Assembly (NCBI GenBank): GCA_023253615.1
Contig: JALRFZ010000751.1
Location: 1-8,891 of the forward strand
Source: Verrucomicrobiales bacterium
GTDB lineage: Bacteria > Verrucomicrobiota > Verrucomicrobiia > Verrucomicrobiales > DEV007
Reading direction: 5' to 3'
Length of the DNA stretch: 8,891 nt
Shown here: one piece after another, positions 6,761 through 8,891 of the stretch
Numbering within the stretch: the stretch's first letter is position 1
How the letters are laid out: each line of letters starts with the position of its first letter
Notes under the pieces: model-generated
Databases searched by the model: none
Told to the model about the DNA's origin: nothing
What the model saw: the letters and a program-made list of their open reading frames with translations, nothing else
Made by a program: the position numbers and the translations under genes

Positions 6761-7636
6761 CTATTCCCCTTCGGAAAGGAACTCGAGATCGCGGCTCGAG
6801 AATTTCACGGCCGCCACTTGGATAATCCCTCCATCCTGCCTCTGGAGATGCAGCACCCAGTCGCTCGCGGCGATCTCGACGGGATCCACGCCAAGGGTTG
6901 CGACGGCCCTTCCCCGGGAGTCCGCAACGTGAAGAAGCCGCGCGGAAACACGGTGTCCATGGCGGTCACTCCAAATGCGCGTCTCGAAAAGCCTCTTGGC
7001 GGAGCGCGGCGCGTCTAACGCGTCGCGGTTTCCCGGGGTGGCGGCGGCACCGTCAGGGTCCGCCCGCAGCGGGCTCGGCTCGGAACCTTCTGCGGCTTGG
7101 GGCATCCGCGGCTCGACGGAGCGCGGAGCCGGCGTGGAACTGTAGGAAAGCGGATCCCCCGAAACCTCCGACTCGATCGCGTGGCGCAGCGCCTCGGCGT
7201 CGCCCACCACAGACTGCGTCTCGGACTCTAGCCTCATGATCGTTTCACGCTGCATGGGGTTCTCCACCTTCGTGGAGACCTTGGTCAGAGCCTGCTGTTC
7301 GACCGACGAAATGATTGCGAGACGTTGTGCCTCGAGCCGGGCGATCTGAGCATCCACCGCAATCATTTTCCGACCGGCCTCCTCCTTTGCCGAAGGGGAT
7401 TCGAACACCCGCTGATTTTTTTCCAATTGCTGACGAAAATCATGAAGCCGCGCCAGTTCGCTGGAAAGGCCATCATGGACCCTCTCAAGCTCGGGGGCCT
7501 TTTTCCAGACCTCCTTGTAGATCTGGTCTCGCTGCATTTTGTTGTATCCATCGACCGCGCATCCGCCGATCCAAACGACGAGAAAAGCAGCGCCGAGCGT
7601 AACGCACCCACAGCCAAGTGATGAATCGTCGCTCAT
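6761..7636 (-). CDS. Membrane-anchored coiled-coil protein with C-terminal SHD1-like domain
   Basis: A 291-residue protein of unknown function. Residues 8-28 form one hydrophobic segment (LGCGCVTLGAAFLVVWIGGC), probably an N-terminal membrane anchor. Residues about 38-112 are rich in Glu, Lys, Gln and Leu with heptad-like spacing, suggesting a coiled coil. Residues 155-215 are a Pro/Ala/Ser-rich linker. Residues 217-288 resemble SLA1 homology domain 1 (SHD1) as found repeatedly in PVC-group proteins: it opens ETRIWSDRHGHRVSARLLHV and closes with QDGGIIQVAAVKFSSRDLEFL, the usual 'dG..i.v....fs..D..fl' ending just before the stop. About ten extra residues (AVATLGVDPVEIAASDW) appear between the two halves. 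The ATG at 7636 has no clear Shine-Dalgarno; the gene follows the lipoprotein frame by 52 bases, and all three envelope-type genes may form one operon. Domain call moderate, function not inferable. Confidence 0.82.
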   Translation of the reverse strand: MSDDSSLGCGCVTLGAAFLVVWIGGCAVDGYNKMQRDQIYKEVWKKAPELERVHDGLSSELARLHDFRQQLEKNQRVFESPSAKEEAGRKMIAVDAQIARLEAQRLAIISSVEQQALTKVSTKVENPMQRETIMRLESETQSVVGDAEALRHAIESEVSGDPLSYSSTPAPRSVEPRMPQAAEGSEPSPLRADPDGAAATPGNRDALDAPRSAKRLFETRIWSDRHGHRVSARLLHVADSRGRAVATLGVDPVEIAASDWVLHLQRQDGGIIQVAAVKFSSRDLEFLSEGE

Positions 7637-7688
7637 GTCGATCGCGCTGCCGTTTCCGAATAATTGCTTGGACCGCAGGGAGGTCGCG

Positions 7689-7919
7689 TCAGCGCAAATC
7701 GAGTCCCAGAGACTCCACCTCGAAAGCGGCTTCGGCCAAGTCGAGGTCCTCCTCCAACGAGCCGATCAGCGCGTCGATCTCGCGGGAGGAAGATGCGACA
7801 TCAAAGTCCGCCACCGTGCCCGCCAGGGTCCGGTTCACATCGATCTGGGCGTTGAGCACCTCGACTTTCACCTTGAGCTTTTCGTAGTTCTCCACGGAAC
7901 GCTGCAGCGCGGCGACTCC
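7689..7919 (-). pseudogene. Orphaned C-terminal part of the coiled-coil lipoprotein, behind an amber stop
   Basis: This 76-codon stretch is in the same frame as the lipoprotein gene that stops at 7922-7920 and continues it directly: GVAALQRSVENYEKLKVKVE and onward, ending GLDLR then TGA at 7691-7689. It has the same Glu/Lys/Leu-rich helical character as the part before the stop. Its layout (a 'KxxVEVLNAQI' helix, an ADFDV turn, then a D-x-L-x-x-AE helix) resembles the C-terminal half of coiled-coil proteins I recall from Planctomycetes. Without the TAG the protein would have 204 residues. A GTG at 7895-7893 could restart translation, but no ribosome-binding site is evident. The gene is best read as a lipoprotein split by a nonsense mutation or by a sequencing error. 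Confidence 0.7.
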
Positions 7920-8303
7920 CTAGGCCTGGCTCTCCTTGATCTTGGCCAGGGCCCCCTCGTAAACGGTCGCGAGGCTTTCGAGACGGGCGCGGCTCTCCGG
8001 ATCGGAGGTGTTGGCGATCCGGCCCGTCAACTCGCCGAGTTTGCGGTTCAGGGTCTTTTCGTAGGCGACCATTCGGACATGGCTAGCCTTGAGCTCGGCG
8101 TGGCGGTCGCGGTGCATCTGGAGAGCGACCTCCCCCTTTCCGGCGAGATCGACCAGTTTGTCCTCCGCTTTGCCCTTCAGCACCTTGTAGGAGGCCGAGA
8201 CTTTGTCCGAGCCGCATCCGGAAACGCAAAGGGCGGCAGTGATGGCGAGTGCTGCGGCGAGAATGCCGGCGCCGGTTGGAGCATGGTTCTTGTGTGTCTT
8301 CAT
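7920..8303 (-). CDS. Coiled-coil lipoprotein, truncated by an in-frame TAG
   Basis: As written the gene encodes 127 residues. Residues 1-29 are a lipoprotein signal peptide (basic MKTHKNH start, hydrophobic GILAAALAITAALCV) with lipobox V-S-G-Cys30; Gly at +2 suggests outer-membrane rather than inner-membrane retention. Residues 31-127 are almost entirely charged helix with Leu and Ala at heptad-like spacing (LKGKAEDKLVDLAGKGEVAL, ERAR-like and KLGEL segments), so a periplasmic coiled coil is expected. The start ATG overlaps the preceding gene's TGA (ATGA, 8303-8300), implying translational coupling. The reading frame ends in TAG at 7922-7920, but the same frame goes on for 76 coding-like residues, so this is probably the N-terminal part of a 204-residue protein. 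Function unknown; a structural or envelope-organising role would be a guess. Confidence 0.8.
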   Translation of the reverse strand: MKTHKNHAPTGAGILAAALAITAALCVSGCGSDKVSASYKVLKGKAEDKLVDLAGKGEVALQMHRDRHAELKASHVRMVAYEKTLNRKLGELTGRIANTSDPESRARLESLATVYEGALAKIKESQA

Positions 8304-8833
8304 CGAGTCTGGGGTGTAGGCGAAGTGGCGGCGGCGCTTGCGTCAGGCAGGCTCCGGATTGCGTCCGCAGGGTCGGGCGATCCAAAATGGTCGCGGTCGT
8401 GGATCACGTCCTCGAGCCTTGGAACGAGACCGAGGGCTTCGGGCCAGCCAAGTGCGACCGCCCCGAAGGCACCGCCATGAAGGAGTGCGACGGCCACGTA
8501 GATGGCCAAGAAGCGGTTCCAGCGGACACCCGGATTGAGAAGGATCGCCGAAGCGGCGATGGCGTAGGAGGAAACCACCCCGGCGGTCTCGAAGGCCAGA
8601 CCCACCGTGGTGGGGTCGCCCCCCCGTTCGGAAAGCCCGATCCGGTGGCGGAGAAACCAGCCGGCGAGGAGCACAAAGTGGGCCACCACCACGAGTTGCT
8701 GGATCCGCTCGGTGCGGCGCGCCACCTCGTGCCGGCGCTCCAAATGGATCCACGCCCAGACGAGCATCGCGACTGACACCACAGCGTAGACCGAGGCGGC
8801 GAGGATGTCGGAGAACTGGTAGGAACCTTCCAT
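8300..8833 (-). CDS. Four-helix integral membrane protein, unrecognised
   Basis: A 177-residue protein that I do not recognise. Four hydrophobic segments are visible: about 9-29 (ILAASVYAVVSVAMLVWAWI), 45-63 (QQLVVVAHFVLLAGWFL), 78-98 (LAFETAGVVSSYAIAASAIL) and 107-128 (FLAIYVAVALLHGGAFGAVA). A basic stretch (LERRHEVARRTER, 31-43) follows the first helix and would favour the cytoplasmic side. The last 48 residues are soluble, acidic then Pro/Ala/Ser-rich, with no motif. The ATG at 8833 has only a weak purine stretch upstream (GAAGAAAAAA, 8846-8837). Its TGA overlaps the ATG of the lipoprotein gene by 4 bp, so the two are very likely made together. No signal peptide, no catalytic motif and no known transporter signature was seen. 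Confidence 0.8.
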   Translation of the reverse strand: MEGSYQFSDILAASVYAVVSVAMLVWAWIHLERRHEVARRTERIQQLVVVAHFVLLAGWFLRHRIGLSERGGDPTTVGLAFETAGVVSSYAIAASAILLNPGVRWNRFLAIYVAVALLHGGAFGAVALGWPEALGLVPRLEDVIHDRDHFGSPDPADAIRSLPDASAAATSPTPQTR

Positions 8834-8891
8834 GGAATTTTTTCTTCGATCGGTGGATCCAAAAGGGAAATGTCCCCCGAGTCGTTAAGAT

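Noticed and set aside
7920..7922. TAG recoded as an amino acid across the genome
   Set aside because: Two other genes in the window end with TAG exactly where their domains finish, so TAG appears to work as a normal stop.

Overview
All supported genes in this GC-rich window (about 60% by eye) lie on the minus strand, so transcription runs from the high-coordinate end to the low-coordinate end. The gene content suggests a member of the Verrucomicrobia/PVC group. The signs are a membrane-anchored protein ending in a domain like SLA1 homology domain 1 (SHD1), a secreted protein made of short 'YEWDG' repeats, and a RecB-family helicase-nuclease next to a second PD-(D/E)XK protein that resembles the form I associate with that group. 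This assignment rests on recognition of protein style, not on a marker gene.

Layout in the direction of transcription. (1) 8833-8300: an unrecognised protein with four predicted membrane segments. (2) 8303-7689: a coiled-coil lipoprotein whose start overlaps the previous stop by 4 bp (ATGA). Its reading frame is interrupted by an in-frame TAG at 7922-7920, yet continues as plausible coding sequence for 76 more codons to a TGA. (3) 7636-6761: a membrane-anchored coiled-coil protein with a C-terminal SHD1-like domain. (4) 6760-6588: a 173-bp gap. One frame in it encodes about 30 residues that look like the beginning of a DUF4062 domain, apparently a gene fossil cut off just before the next gene. 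(5) 6587-3744: an AddB-like nuclease/scaffold subunit with a TTG start. (6) 3751-638: an AddA-like UvrD-type helicase with a C-terminal RecB-type nuclease, overlapping the previous gene by 8 bp. (7) 637-200: 438 bp with no convincing gene. One short open frame there has a good GGAGG. (8) 199-<1: the start of a secreted protein with a signal peptide followed by 16-residue tandem repeats. It runs off the window.

The AddA and AddB proteins together should form a two-subunit, dual-nuclease helicase for processing DNA double-strand ends in homologous recombination and degradation of linear foreign DNA. Two features set this pair apart from the textbook enzyme. AddB lacks the C-terminal cysteines that build the iron-sulfur cluster, and AddA starts so close to Walker A that it has no room for a Q-motif. 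The three genes upstream of addB all look like envelope proteins (membrane segments, lipoprotein, coiled coils). They may form a separate small operon; a functional link to addAB is not shown by the sequence.

The points most worth a second look are the amber-interrupted lipoprotein, the DUF4062-like fossil, the repeat-built secreted protein, and the AddB variant without an Fe-S cluster.
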